Assembly: GCA_038496445.1 (NCBI GenBank)
Contig: JALMLS010000631.1
Coordinates: forward strand, 145,388-209,387
Length of the DNA: 64,000 nucleotides
Origin: Trichosphaerium sp. ATCC 40318
Taxonomy: Eukaryota; Discosea; Flabellinia; Trichosidae
Direction of reading: 5' to 3'
A program made the position numbers and the translations under genes. Positions within the stretch are counted from its first letter, which is position 1. Each line of letters starts with the position of its first letter. The notes under the pieces are model-generated. The model searched no databases. It was not told the origin of the DNA and saw nothing but the letters and a program-made list of their open reading frames with translations. This document shows positions 47,263-58,228 of this stretch, in pieces.

Positions 47263-48506
47263 TTACCATTGTTTAGATTTGCGAGATACTTTTGAGAAGA
47301 GGTGCCACTGCCATGTAAAATCATTATTTAAACCAGACAATGCGTAAGGGAAATAACGACAGAATCCTCCGCCTCCAAGTGCAGCAATCTGGTCAATAGA
47401 AACACGGTACCTAATTGCGAGTAAAAAAATCAATGTGACACTTTTTTGGGTTAAAAAGAAAAGCCTTTGTTGTGTCATAAAGACATGTACAAAAACTGAG
47501 AATTAAATTGAATTAGTACCAATCTTGTGGTGAGCGTATACGTAATGCATTAGCTGTAGTTTTTAAGAACGCCATTTGATTAACTGGCTCCTCCCAATAA
47601 CCAATTGGTTTCTCTCTATTGACCTTAAAATTCCATGGAAATTCTGTATAAAGTGACTGTAACATCCTTGGCAACGAACCACGATAACTAAATAAATAAA
47701 TATAAACATTAAGAGTATCTGAAGAGCAAAAAAAAAAGAAAGAAAAAAAAGTTAAATGTCATGTGTCAACAACATGTCAAAATGTCATTTTGCTTTTTTT
47801 AATTACCTATGAAGTACAGTTCCGCCTCCACGTTTTATAACCTGTGTTGTCCTCACGGTATGCCAATCACTCAGAGTTTTGACGTCAAGGGCCTTTGCTA
47901 TGTTGCTAAGAGTATTACGCTGATCATTGGCCCAAAATCGTTGAAGGTTGCTTGTAAATTGTTCTGGACGCCAATTGTATTTTGGATAAATACTACTGAG
48001 CGCCTTATACATGGAGCTGTCATACCTTGGATCAACGAGTAAGCGTTGAAAAACGGTTTTTTGCTAGTTTACTTTGTTGAGAAGATTGCAGCACCTTTCT
48101 CTGCCAGAATATCGCTAGGCGATACGCTGTACCAATCTTCTAGGGATTTTAAACGTAGGTTACGCCCAATCGCGTTAAACTTGTCTATTTGGTTTCCCAA
48201 TGCGTCCCAATGGTTTGCTGGTACGTTTTTAAAGCGCCACTCTTGCCAATTATGCGTTGGAAACAGTACGCGCAGAGCTCGCGAAAGAGAGTAATTATAC
48301 CTGTACGCTAATTAGTGGTTACGTAGTTGACGCAATTATTATTACTTTTTAAGTATGGTTCCGCCACCAGCTTGCTCTACGTCATCAGTTGTAACAGTAT
48401 ACCAGCCATTAAGTGTTGTAATGTGTAGCTTTGGTGCTAAAACAGTTATAAACAAATGTCTGTGGTGGGCTCTATTGCCTGCCCACTTGAAGGTACGGTA
48501 TTGCAT
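47263..48506 (-). pseudogene. Decayed copy C of the DWY-repeat nuclease family (nuclease domain missing)
   Basis: Four repeats and the linker are clearly related to copies A and B: ALRVLFPTHNWQEWRFKNVP, LRLKSLEDWYSVSPSDILAE, ALSSIYPKYNWRPEQF, LDVKTLSDWHTVRTTQVIKR, then YRVSIDQIAALGGGGF and DFTWQWHLFSKVSRKSKQ. In copies A and B the next exon opens the nuclease domain. Here the frame meets TGGTAA and nothing nuclease-like follows in 350 bases. At the 5' end the first repeat begins mid-unit. An LFPSN remnant lies in another frame just before MQYRTFKW, with a stop between them. The internal introns still splice in frame, so loss may be recent, or a short protein may still be made. Confidence 0.6.
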
Positions 48507-48591
48507 TAATTAGACGGAAATAGTTGGAAAAGAAAAAAAAAACAAATTGGCTTCGATTTTTTGACACAAGAACAGGTTCGATATTGAACGA

Positions 48592-48943
48592 ATGGCCGCA
48601 CCGTTATTTCAAGAGTTCGTACTAGCGCGTCACGTGGATGTCTACAGCCACGTGATTCTGTGCGTGCTTTTTCGCAATTCAATGTTTTGAAACAGTTTTA
48701 TTGTTCGTGTACGACAAAGACAACTACGAGATGGTTCTGGTCTTATATGTAGGATATCCGAATGCGACTTTCAGCTTGAGTTTTAAGATTAGCCAGAGCC
48801 AAGATATACGAAAATTGTTGAGTTTTCTATGCAACAACGCTTTGCAATGTGTCGTTTTAGAAAATGGCATGAAACTCGCACAACTTTCGTTCACTGTTGT
48901 AAAGCAAAATACGGGGTACAAAATAGAACACCACGCAGCATAG
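48592..48943 (+). CDS. Possible small beta-rich protein
   Basis: An ATG exon (MAAPLFQEFVLARHVDVYSH) and the open frame FVYDKDNYEMVLVLYVGYPN, then SLSFKISQSQDIRKLLSFLC and AQLSFTVVKQNTGYKIEHHA, look like one protein of about 105 residues. They join only through a GC donor (T|GCGTGC near 48660, acceptor GAAACAG), giving HVILFLLFVYDKDNYEMV. The family is not recognised. Without the first exon, an internal ATG (MVLVLYVGYPN) would give about 72 residues. Confidence 0.45.
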
Positions 48944-49108
48944 TCAATTGTTGTATTTTAAGCTTTTGGGCAAAACAGTAACTCGAGTTTTTTTGTGGAA
49001 ACGAGTTCTAAAAAATTCGTAAAATCTTTTTTATTGGCGTTTTCAATTTTGGTGTACCTTTTTTTAAAGTTTGCTCGCCCAATTTACGTAAAGAAAAGTA
49101 AACGAGAG

Positions 49109-49371
49109 ATGCAAGGAGGAAAAAAAAACCCAAAAAGTTTCTGACTTTATCTTCCAAATACGGCGGTTTCGTTAGGTACTTCGAATTGGTACATGGTAAA
49201 TGCGTAGACGCTTTTCAAGCTATTCTAAGGCAATCCAAAGGAAGTCCGGCGAGATGGCCCCTGAACCACAAAACCTATGAGGGGTTGGCGCAAGTTGATT
49301 ATCTACGCGTTGAAGTGTGTCTAGAGTATTGTAGAGAAAACGAGTTTTATTTATGTTACCCTTTCGTTTGA
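49109..49371 (+). pseudogene. Small frame broken by one base in a poly-A run
   Basis: A protein-like frame reads KFLTLSSKYGGFVRYFELVH then GKCVDAFQAILRQSKGSPAR and VDYLRVEVCLEYCRENEFYL, but lacks a start codon. An ATG at 49109 (MQGGKK) is one frame away, separated by a run of nine A at 49120-49128. Either a base was lost in the run (real mutation or assembly error) or the true 5' exon lies elsewhere. No family is recognised. Confidence 0.35.
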
Positions 49372-49426
49372 CGCCTTTTCATCGATGCGTTTAATATTAC
49401 AGTCTTATATACAATAACTAACACTA

Positions 49427-49997
49427 TTAAAAGCGTCGGTTTGGCATAAACTCGAATAGAGTTATTTGCCCCGGAACATCATTGTAGTTCATTGTCACGC
49501 TGAATTCATCCAATTGGAATCGGCCAGATGTTCGAGTAGCGTTTATGGATGCAATTGCGTTTTGGTTTTCTTCGGATGCCGTTAGACGCCTTTTTACGCT
49601 AAACCTTGACGCTGCGAGTACATTAAAAGGGTGATTGAACAAAAAGCGTTTCGCAAATAAGAAAAAACGATATTACGCTTTTAATTGTAAATCTCGTTGT
49701 GCGTACTGCATTGTGCGTATGTCGTTATTCTCGATGAACCGGCGCCAACGTGTATTTGTTGTGTTTGTTCGATTTGACGTGAAGGATTTAGTAATTGTGA
49801 TATATTCATTCTGTATGGCTAAGTTGTTGCGTGGGTGACTGTGAGGAAAACGTTTTAGCTAAAATTGTACTTTTCGTTAAGTACACTTCCGCAAATACGA
49901 AAACGGCGTCTGAAAATATTCGATTTTTATCGGGCTGTGGAGAAGCGAGATACACAAATTTGTCGGGTGTTTCAGCTTGTTTTTTGCTGTGTCCCAT
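49427..49997 (-). CDS. Small three-exon protein, unknown
   Basis: Exons 49997-49887, 49818-49707 and 49611-49427 join in frame with donors GTGTAC and GTACGC. The product has about 135 residues: MGHSKKQAETPDKFVYLASP, FSDAVFVFAEPYRMNISQLL, HVGAGSSRITTYAQC, FSVKRRLTASEENQNAIASI and FQLDEFSVTMNYNDVPGQIT, ending FMPNRRF. Codon use is protein-like in every exon. No domain is recognised. The N-terminal MG could be myristoylated, which is speculative. Confidence 0.5.
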
Positions 49998-50233
49998 CTT
50001 TAGCAACCAAAAAAAAAAAAAAGGAAAGATACAAAGATGAACTTTTTTTAGAATTGTGGGCATTTCACCCAAAAGTTTTACATTTTCATACAGAGTAAAG
50101 GGGTCTTAACAGTAAAATTGTAAAAAACTATCGTTTCAGATAATTTGCTGAGTGCATTACGCTCTTACGAAAAGGAGTCTTAAAAATAAAAGTTCAAACT
50201 AAAACCTAGTGCCAGTCATGTACTGATTTGTTT

Positions 50234-50621
50234 TTACATATCCCAAACTTTAAAATAATCAAATATTGGGAAAAAAAAACCAACCCGGATTACCTGTACA
50301 TGTAGAAGAATCCTTTAGTGTGCCGTTTGAAAAATATCGCTTCATACAGCCAACCGCCGCAAAAGGAATGTGCTAGGTAAAAGTGACAACATCCTTTGTA
50401 ACTGTAGTTGCATTAGCCCGCTGTAATCCAACTTTGGTTTTGTACGTTATATTAGGATGTAGCTGGGTGTTTAAACAACCAGTTGTTGGACACTTTCTTC
50501 CGCTTGACACTGTTTTTGAGTCGAAGTCACTATTAGACAACTTTCTTTTTTACCTTGGCGACAGGAACCAATATCTAGTAGTTCGGAGTTTGGTTTTGCG
50601 TTTTTGGGTACTGTTAGTCAT
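50234..50621 (-). CDS. Small cysteine-containing protein, unknown
   Basis: Joining candidate exons gives MTNSTQKRKTKLRTTRYWFL, then SDFDSKTVSSGRKCPTTGCL, ITYKTKVGLQRANATT and HIPFAAVGCMKRYFSNGTLK, ending near CTVWDM. KCPTTGC recalls C2HC zinc fingers. The model needs a 24-base intron (50530-50553) and a 30-base one, shorter than most here, so it is tentative. The plus-strand frame at 50383-50625 is less protein-like and has no ATG. Confidence 0.35.
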
Positions 50622-51024
50622 TTGAAGCACACAGAGCATGTGCAATATATGTAAGAATGCTACGTTTGATTTACGGCGTATTAGCCGCTTATATCAGCGT
50701 ACATCTTTCTTAATGTTGTTAAAAGGAAAAACTTTGCGCAATTTCCCAAAAAAAGAACTCCTAACTATTTTGGTTTGAAATCAAAAAAATACGCAATCTC
50801 GCGTCGCTATCCTTTAGAATGGGTATTAGCGCCTCAAAACAACAAGATTGCACAAAAAAACTTTCTGAAAAAAACAAAAAAAAAGAATCAACGATGAGCA
50901 ATTTAGAGATAAGTACTACCATTTAAATTTACACAGAGAGATTTCTTTTTCCAAAAAAAAAAATACCAAGCCAAAAAAAGACAAACGAAGAAAAGTTTTT
51001 CCGCTGAAGGCATTTTCTCTTTTT
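50622..51024. other. A-rich intergenic region
   Basis: 403 bases downstream of the CLC gene, full of A and T runs (for example near 50270, 50860-50880 and 50950-51000). No exon or RNA gene was recognised. Confidence 0.5.
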
Positions 51025-54000
51025 TTAGTCCGAAGGTAATGCATTGTGTTCTTGTGATTCAGCGGTTAGTCTTTGTCTTCCACTTCTATTATTACGTTTT
51101 ATAATAGTGGCCTATTGAGTATATTAGTATGGGAAATACAACAGAGTGTTATAAATAGTACAGCTTGTGCTAGATCCCAACGTGTGATCATGCCTCTCAC
51201 TCCGTTATATACATCAGTTACTACCAAATGACGCAGTCCCATTGTCCTGAAAACTCTAAATACCCTTGATAGAGAACAACTCTCTTTAACTTGAAATGGG
51301 TTCCTGTGCATATCTAAAAAGTTAAAGTAAGCTAATAGGATTCACTACCAACAGCGATGATAATCGCAGAAGCCAAAAAAACAAAGTTTTTTATCCTCGT
51401 AAGGATTTGACTTCGTACAAGGCTTTAGGGTTATCCATGACTCCAGAGAGCTATCTGGAACTTCTATTTCTTTAATGGTGAGGAATCTAGGATAGTCTTC
51501 GCTAAAATCAGCCAAATCGATGCTAAACAAAATATCATTACAAATAAGTCACAATTGTGAAAAATTAAATGCTCATAGCTTACGGTTGATAGTAATTTCT
51601 GCGTATGCTCCCTGTGTCAGAAACAAATGCTCCTTTTTTAAGTAGAGTAATAAGCTGAGTCCTCAGAATAATACCCAAGAATGTATTACCAGCATCAACA
51701 ACAGGAAATCCATTGTGATCTGTATTTTTTAATACCTTCACAAAAAAAGTCAAACACAGAAAAAGTGGTTGTTACTGTACGCACTTGAATAACATTTTTC
51801 ACCTTTACAGATTCTTTGAAACAAACAACAGGTGTTGCCATTATATCCTGAGCACGATACTTACGTGTGAAGTACTCAGGTTCCCATTCTAGCAACGGTA
51901 TATGCTTCAACTCAATATGAATATCATAGAGACCTAGAGAAGGTTTTAGTAATGGGTTTGAAGAGAAAACATTATTTTTGTAAATGTAACAGTCAAAACC
52001 TCAGCAAAACAAAACCATTTTCGTACCTTCATTAAAATAATCACCAACCCATTTAGCAACCTAATAAAGTATTTAGTTTAAACCTCCATCAGCAGCACAA
52101 AAACAAATTTGGGTTGTTATTGGTGAAAAATTTAGTGTTAAAGATACGCAATTTTAATCAAGTTGATTGAGTATTCATGGTTTAATAGGTATGTAAAAAA
52201 GTTTATAAGTGAATACGAATGTACCATGAGAGTAACCATTATTGGTAAACCGTATGTAATATCATTGGTTGATTCTAGTAATATAACACAAAGCGATATA
52301 GTCATCCTTTAAAACAGAAGGAGTCAAACACGAGTTTACAACAATAGCCAATTGCACTTACCGCACAACACCTCCCAACATTGCAGCTGCACCTATCAGA
52401 GCGAAAGTACCTGCCTCAATATCCCAAGTTTCAGGTAAATACTCCTTCAGTATGTTGCCTAAGGTACGACTAATTAGACTCGAAAAACTGTCATAATATT
52501 TCGGTAAATAATGGTACCCATAAGCCTTCCCATTGAAGCTCCTACTAGAATTGTAGGTACAAATAAACCAGAAGGAACAGAGACACCATAAGTCCACGTT
52601 GCAAGGAAAAAATAGAATGCAAAGAAAACTAGCAGAGTAGTTTTACTGTAGGCATCCTCATTGTGAAACAAGCTACGTATGGCATCCTATGGGTATTAGT
52701 TAGTTTTTGTAGCTATTCTTGCACAACTGCACCTCTTGTGTTGTAAAGAAAATATTAGCCATATCGTTGTAAGTTCCTGGTGGACAGTAGAATTCATGTG
52801 TATTTGTAGATACGCGACTAGAAAAAATAAGTTAGTTACATGCTGGACATGGTCGGTGATTTGTAGTGGACTACAATTCAAGGAGTTAAACAAGCGTATT
52901 ACCCGCAATCGTGAAAGTAGTAAGACAACATAAATGAGCACGTGCTTGTTACTGCAGCTACCAAAAGTGCCTTAAGATAATGATTAGCTAAAAATAAATT
53001 GAATGAACTTGAGCTCACCTCTGCGAATTTGAGATAACCTTTTTTAATGTATCGCATACGAAACTGTGTTAGACGTAGATTAATAACATTAAACAAAGCT
53101 CCACCGAATCCACCGAGTACACCTATATCACAATTATTATTTGATACGTAAATAGTAGAATTGACTAAAATGGAAATCAATGTACCGAGTAAGATAAAAA
53201 AAGGAAATTGTTGAACTTTATATCCATGATGTTTTTGTGTTGTAAAAGTGCCAAAATCGATCAATCCATTCTGTGATAATGCACCCCACTTACCAACAAC
53301 ACCTGTTTTTTTAGGTGTAAATATTGTACTCGCAATGACAGGTATTTACTAAATTTGGGTCGTACCGGATAGTAAAAGATTCAAGGTAAAAGTTGATACC
53401 ATTGAGCAAAAAAATGTACGCCACGTAAGTGCTTGATTCCAAAAACTAGATCCTTCTTCTAGAGAAAATAACACACCACCAACGGGTGCCCCAAAAGCCG
53501 CTGCTACACCAGCCGCTGCGCCTGTTACAGAATTAGAAAAAATGTCTAAAACTGACTCAAAAACATTACCTCCAGACACAAAATCACGTTTTTCTTGATC
53601 GATTCGGAAGGATTTGCCCAGCCTAGTATCTATAGGAAATGATGAAGCTTTTCCTTGGCTAACACCACCAGCAATAATTGCTCCTGAATGGATCATTGGC
53701 CCCTTTAAATTTTTCGTTAACAAAATACGAGACGTATTCGTATTCGTTGTGTTAGAAAAAGAGTGTACCTCTTTTCCAACAGCTAACCCACCAGCAACTG
53801 AAAAAAGAACGCCAACTGCTTTTGCCACAAGAGTTTTAAAGCGAATGACGTTTGGTATTTTAATACCATTCAAATAGCACTAGAAATAGCATGTGAGAAT
53901 ACAATACTTAGGCAGAGCGTTTCTCGCTTTTTGGGGTTTGTCCTATTTTCTTACTTTAATTTCTGGGATACCTGAGCCACCTGCAATAGGCTCTATGAAT

Positions 54001-54617
54001 GATACAAGAAACGCAGCGACAGATACAAGCGCCATATTAATACCTATTGACAACATTTAGCGAAAACGTCAAAACACGTGATAGTAATAGATGTACGAAC
54101 CTACATAAGCAAAAAATGGTAGATACAGACAGTCATCACAATCTACAGCTACTAAAATGAAGTTAATTAGGTTTTGCACGTAGTTATAACCCGTACTCTT
54201 ATTAATAAGGCTAAATTTTACTTTGGCTATCTTTTGTATTATAAAATCGATAAGGAAAGCAACAATTGCTGTTAAAAGACCAACAATGAATGCTATTACC
54301 CATCGCGCTACAGAAATGTTTCTAAAAGCCTAAGACATGTCAATGACAAATTCAACTTCGCTATTTGTACACTGCGCGTCTTAGTACCACGCTTCTTGTC
54401 GCTCAGATCATTTTCTATTGGATCGTAGTCCAAAGACTGTAAAAACGTTAATCATTACGTATCTACGCATCACAACCTCGTATTCCTTGTTGGCGTGCGC
54501 ATTAATGTGATGGGCGCTTGACTTGTGGAAAGAATGTTGCTGTAGCCTACTTGTAGGTCCAGGGCCCATGGCAAATGGCCCTTGGCCACTAATGTCATTA
54601 GGTACAATGGTGGCCAT
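51025..54617 (-). CDS. CLC-type chloride/proton antiporter (ClC-6/7-like)
   Basis: Intracellular-membrane chloride transporter. It starts [20 protein letters not shown]. After a hydrophilic N-terminus come the helices and signature loops: [15 protein letters not shown] (GSGIP), GGLAVGKE joined by splicing to [53 protein letters not shown], and [25 protein letters not shown], with the gating Glu, is characteristic of the ClC-6/7 branch, whose members exchange 2 Cl- for 1 H+ in lysosomes. Two C-terminal CBS segments follow ([60 protein letters not shown]). The end is NALPSD. More than 15 exons. Confidence 0.92.
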
Positions 54618-54876
54618 TGAATACACTGAATAAGAAACTTGAATTTCAACTGCAAGTCAAACTCCAACAAAACCTTGCGTGCAATTTTTAAAATTACAGT
54701 CGGTTTTGCGTAAATAGAGACGTCATGTTATTCATTTACCGCCTCAATAAAACAACTTTTTTTTATACAAATGTCAATAAGAAATTATCAACTTGTGCAT
54801 TCAATGGTTGTTTTTCAATACAACATAAATATTAGTACTAGCTCTTACAGCAATGGTTTGTTAATTGGGTTTTTTT

Positions 54877-55689
54877 TTAGGCGGCTGGAGTTTCATCACC
54901 CTTTTTCTCTTTTAGGTTTAATTTGATCTTATCAGCGAGTTCTTCGAGTGCTTCTCTGATACCTTTTGGGAATTAGGAGGCGAGTCGCAATAAAAGAAAT
55001 TCCACTACGCACCATCGCCAGTTTTAGCTGAGATAGCAGCGCAAATAGCAGTACGCGAGCTAGAGTAACTTTGTACGTCTAGAGCTTCGCCAATTTCTGA
55101 ATCTGTTTTTGCGCCATCAATGTCCTGTTTGTTTGCAATGACAAACACAAGAACACCTATCAACGTTAGAAAATACGATTAAAACTCGCAATAATTTTTT
55201 TGCAAAGCGAAAATACGCAATTTACCAACCAAAAAGTCATTTTTTACTCACCTGCAAGGTTAGGGTCTCTCATCGCCTTTGAGAGTTCCTTTTTCGACTC
55301 TTCAAGCCTCTCTTCATCGGCAGCATCTACAACCCAAATGACTGCATCAGGTACGTTGTCCTACGCTACAATTAAGGCGCGCAAAGGAAGATCTTCACTG
55401 GTGCTTTTGTTTCACGCGTACTTGCGAATAATAGTATTTCCAAAGACTTCTGGTACTCTCCTTTCCAGATATGTCCCAAACGTTGAATTTTACGCCTTTT
55501 ACTTTCAAGTTGTATATTTTATAGGCCTCTGTTGGTTCCACAGAGATATCCTGCTTCGGGTTCATGTACTTGTGTAAAAATGTGGTCTGTAAAGCTTGAT
55601 CAGAAACGATCACTTATTAGGTGCTACATTACCTTTCCAGCACCATCAATGCCAAGAACAAGTATTCTGCTATGTACAGCGCCACCCAT
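54877..55689 (-). CDS. Arf-like small GTPase with altered G3 box
   Basis: Five exons, about 180 residues. MGGAVHSRILVLGIDGAGK then TTFLHKYMNPKQ gives an N-myristoylation-type start and a normal P-loop, split by an intron between K and T. The switch 2 motif reads FNVWDISGKESTRSLWKYYY, where Arf proteins have WDxGGQ: the first Gly is Ser and the catalytic Gln is Lys. G4 is normal (VIANKQDID), and CAAISAKTGDG is G5. The end (KEKKGDETPAA) lacks a lipid signal. The change predicts slow or absent intrinsic GTP hydrolysis, so it may act as a constitutively bound or pseudo-GTPase. It is not assigned to a known Arl class. Confidence 0.82.
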
Positions 55690-55812
55690 GTTGTTAGTTT
55701 GGTAGGTTTTTGTGCAGTAAAAAAACAACGGTCACATAATTTCCAAAAACAAAAAAAAACAAGTATATTTTCATCTTCTGACACCCTCTGTTTTGGTAAA
55801 AACACTCACATT

Positions 55813-58132
55813 CTAGTTTACTACATTACAACGTTCTTCGTATGCTTTCCAAGCTGCGTCTTTGTACTTTTCAGCTGCTTTGTCCGGTGCGTCAGATTGC
55901 GTCACTCCTCGCCCAACGATGATGATATCAGCGCCCTGGTTTCTGCACGAAGTTAGATTACACTTTTACGTCGTTTTGGAGTTCTTACACTACTATCGAT
56001 GGAGTCCTGTAGTTTTGACCCATTTTGTCACCCTTCTTCGCTAGGTGCACGCCAGGAGTCATGTTGAGGAAACCCAAGTCGTCCTAGGAAAGAGTTAATA
56101 ACGCGACCGGTACACTTTTTATTCGTGAAACGCGATAAAATTATAACGTAAAATTAGTGTATGTCTTACTTGAGTGGAACCAACGCCACTTTGACAGATA
56201 AATCCAATCACAAAATCTTTGTTTTCGCGAGCAGTTGTAAGCGAAACCTCCGCCGTTTTTGTATTAGTATTAGCGTCTTGCGTAGACATATGCGCTATGA
56301 GCAAACATGCACGATCTGGGAGACCTAAAACAGTGTTAAATTTTGTTTCTTCCCGAAACAGACAAACATAGTAGTATTTGTACCTGGTGTATCCTTAAGC
56401 GCTGTAATACTCTGGGCACCACTTACTACATGAGCATTGGTTATATCTGCCCAAGAAGAAATTTTGTAAACTCCGCTAGAGTACTATGTGTCCTTGGTTA
56501 TTTATCGTACTGGAAAACGGGATATTCCGTACTTGATGTTTTACGGTATTCCCAATATCGGCGAATTTGCGGTCTTCGAATATTAAAAAATCGTGCTTAA
56601 TAGCTAAAGCGCGAAGACTGAGTACAAATTCACGATCGAAATCCTCTATGATATCTACGTGAGTCTTGAGGATAACAATATGCTGTCCAATGGATTCCGC
56701 AAGAGCCAAAATTTTGGTCTTGTCTGTCAAATCCGCAGCAACGCATAGAGTTGTTTTCTTCGTCTGTGAATGACTTGTAAGCATTACGGATTACGTTGGG
56801 CTCTGTAAAACGCACCTCCATGAGTTGGAAGAGTCTCTTGGCGACAGCATTTTGTGCTAATGCCACGCGGTCCGAAAAACGAACGTTTCTTAATACAGAC
56901 TTGTTTGCGTAAGGCGCAGGAACTTTGTTAGCGCTAAGCCATTCAGTAATTTCTTTAGCTACGACAGTGTCACTATTTTTCAGTAGGAAGGTAAGTGGTG
57001 ATTGTACCTTTTTCAGGAGCTAGTTTCTTGTGTTTGATGAGAATAGCTACTACCTCAGAGATTGTACATAATGAGTACAAGTTGATATTTTTTGCTTTCA
57101 AGTGTTGTCTTCCTCCTTGTTCGCGATCAATTACAACCATTGCTTCAGACGCAAGAAGACCCTTTATAAATAAGCTTATTTAAAATGGCTCGTATTTTGC
57201 GCAACCAAATACCTCTGAGTTGAGTAAAGCGGTAGTTTCGAGTACGCTAGCACCACTGGTAACGATATCTTCAACAATAATGCACGTGTCACCATTTTTA
57301 AAAGTTCCTTCTATTTGCTTTTTCGTTCCGTATGCTTTTTTCTCCTTACGTGTTATAAGCATAGGTAACTTGCATTCTTGGGATATGAGTGTTGCCAAAG
57401 GCAACGCAGTGTATGGAACACCAACGAGTTTAGTGTTTTTCTCTATGCGAACGCGTAAGTTGAAGTGGAAATGTCAAAAATCAATTGGCAATAAAATGGA
57501 AATAAAAAGAGGTGATTGCGTCGTGTGTTGTCCGTATGATTACAACCAGTACATATCACAACTGCGAACAGTACTGGTGTATGAAATACGAAGTAGTTTT
57601 CTTCTATGCATGCAAATTATTCTCTAGCGATCACAACAATTGCTGACACAAGCCAATATCAGCACTGCGGTGTGTCTGACAATTGGGCAAATGTACGCAC
57701 AGACTTATTTACACTGCAGTGTAGAGCGTTTTGTTGAACAACACAGTGACTCTGGCACCGGTATTTTGAGTTTAGAAATGTTTTTTTAAAGCGTGTAAAC
57801 ACACTCGTAGATTAATTGTGGGCAAGTGCCAATCTCTTAGTGATTTCTTACCGTCATAGCCCGCCGATTTCTCAACAAAATTATTCCACATCAGAGTACA
57901 TATTTTATGCATCAATGCTGGGTGGCATGGCAATAGGCGTCTTAGTTTGAATAGTCAGCATTTCTCGAAAGAGTTAAAGTTTTTTAAAACGTACAAATCT
58001 ACGCGCTGGTTAGTGGGAAACATGTGCGAAACGCGTACCAATGTAAAATGGGGAAACAACACCACTTTTTAGCACAAACGAGCCAAACTTTACTGCGCCT
58101 ACGTTAAACAGTTCAATTAGTGCCTCTTCCAT
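55813..58132 (-). CDS. UMPS: Uridine 5'-monophosphate synthase (OPRT-ODC fusion)
   Basis: Bifunctional cytosolic enzyme for the last two steps of pyrimidine synthesis. The N-terminal orotate phosphoribosyltransferase starts [20 protein letters not shown], with [38 protein letters not shown] and the PRPP loop [17 protein letters not shown]. The C-terminal orotidylate decarboxylase has [51 protein letters not shown] (catalytic DxKxxDI), [20 protein letters not shown] and [20 protein letters not shown]. The order OPRT then ODC is the animal/plant/oomycete one, unlike the ODC-OPRT order of some protists. About 15 exons, one being a 4-base microexon. The start is divergent from the DNA polymerase gene, 96 bases away. 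Confidence 0.94.
57995..57998 (-). other. 4-base microexon in UMPS
   Basis: The bases ATTT lie between GTACGC...CACTAACCAGCGCGTAG and GTACGT...ACTAAG. Splicing gives FYI-D-L-R-LLPCHP, the conserved IDLR of OPRT, with correct phase. No other combination in this stretch gives a family-like sequence. Confidence 0.65.
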
Positions 58133-58228
58133 TGTATATGATGGTTTTGAGATTACACTTAAGAAAAAGTGTTAAGTTTTCTCTACAGCGATTGTTTGTT
58201 TCTCTGTCCCTCTGGTTTATTCGTTTCG
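58133..58228. promoter_or_regulatory. Shared divergent promoter, UMPS / organellar DNA polymerase
   Basis: Only 96 bases separate the two start codons, so both promoters and 5' leaders must lie here or overlap the coding parts. Pyrimidine supply and DNA replication are functionally linked, so co-regulation is plausible but unproven. No clear TATA box is seen. Confidence 0.4.

Noticed and set aside
50383-50625. Hydrophobic plus-strand frame near 50.4-50.6 kb
   Set aside because: It has no ATG at its start, and the minus strand gives a better spliced protein-like reading in the same place.
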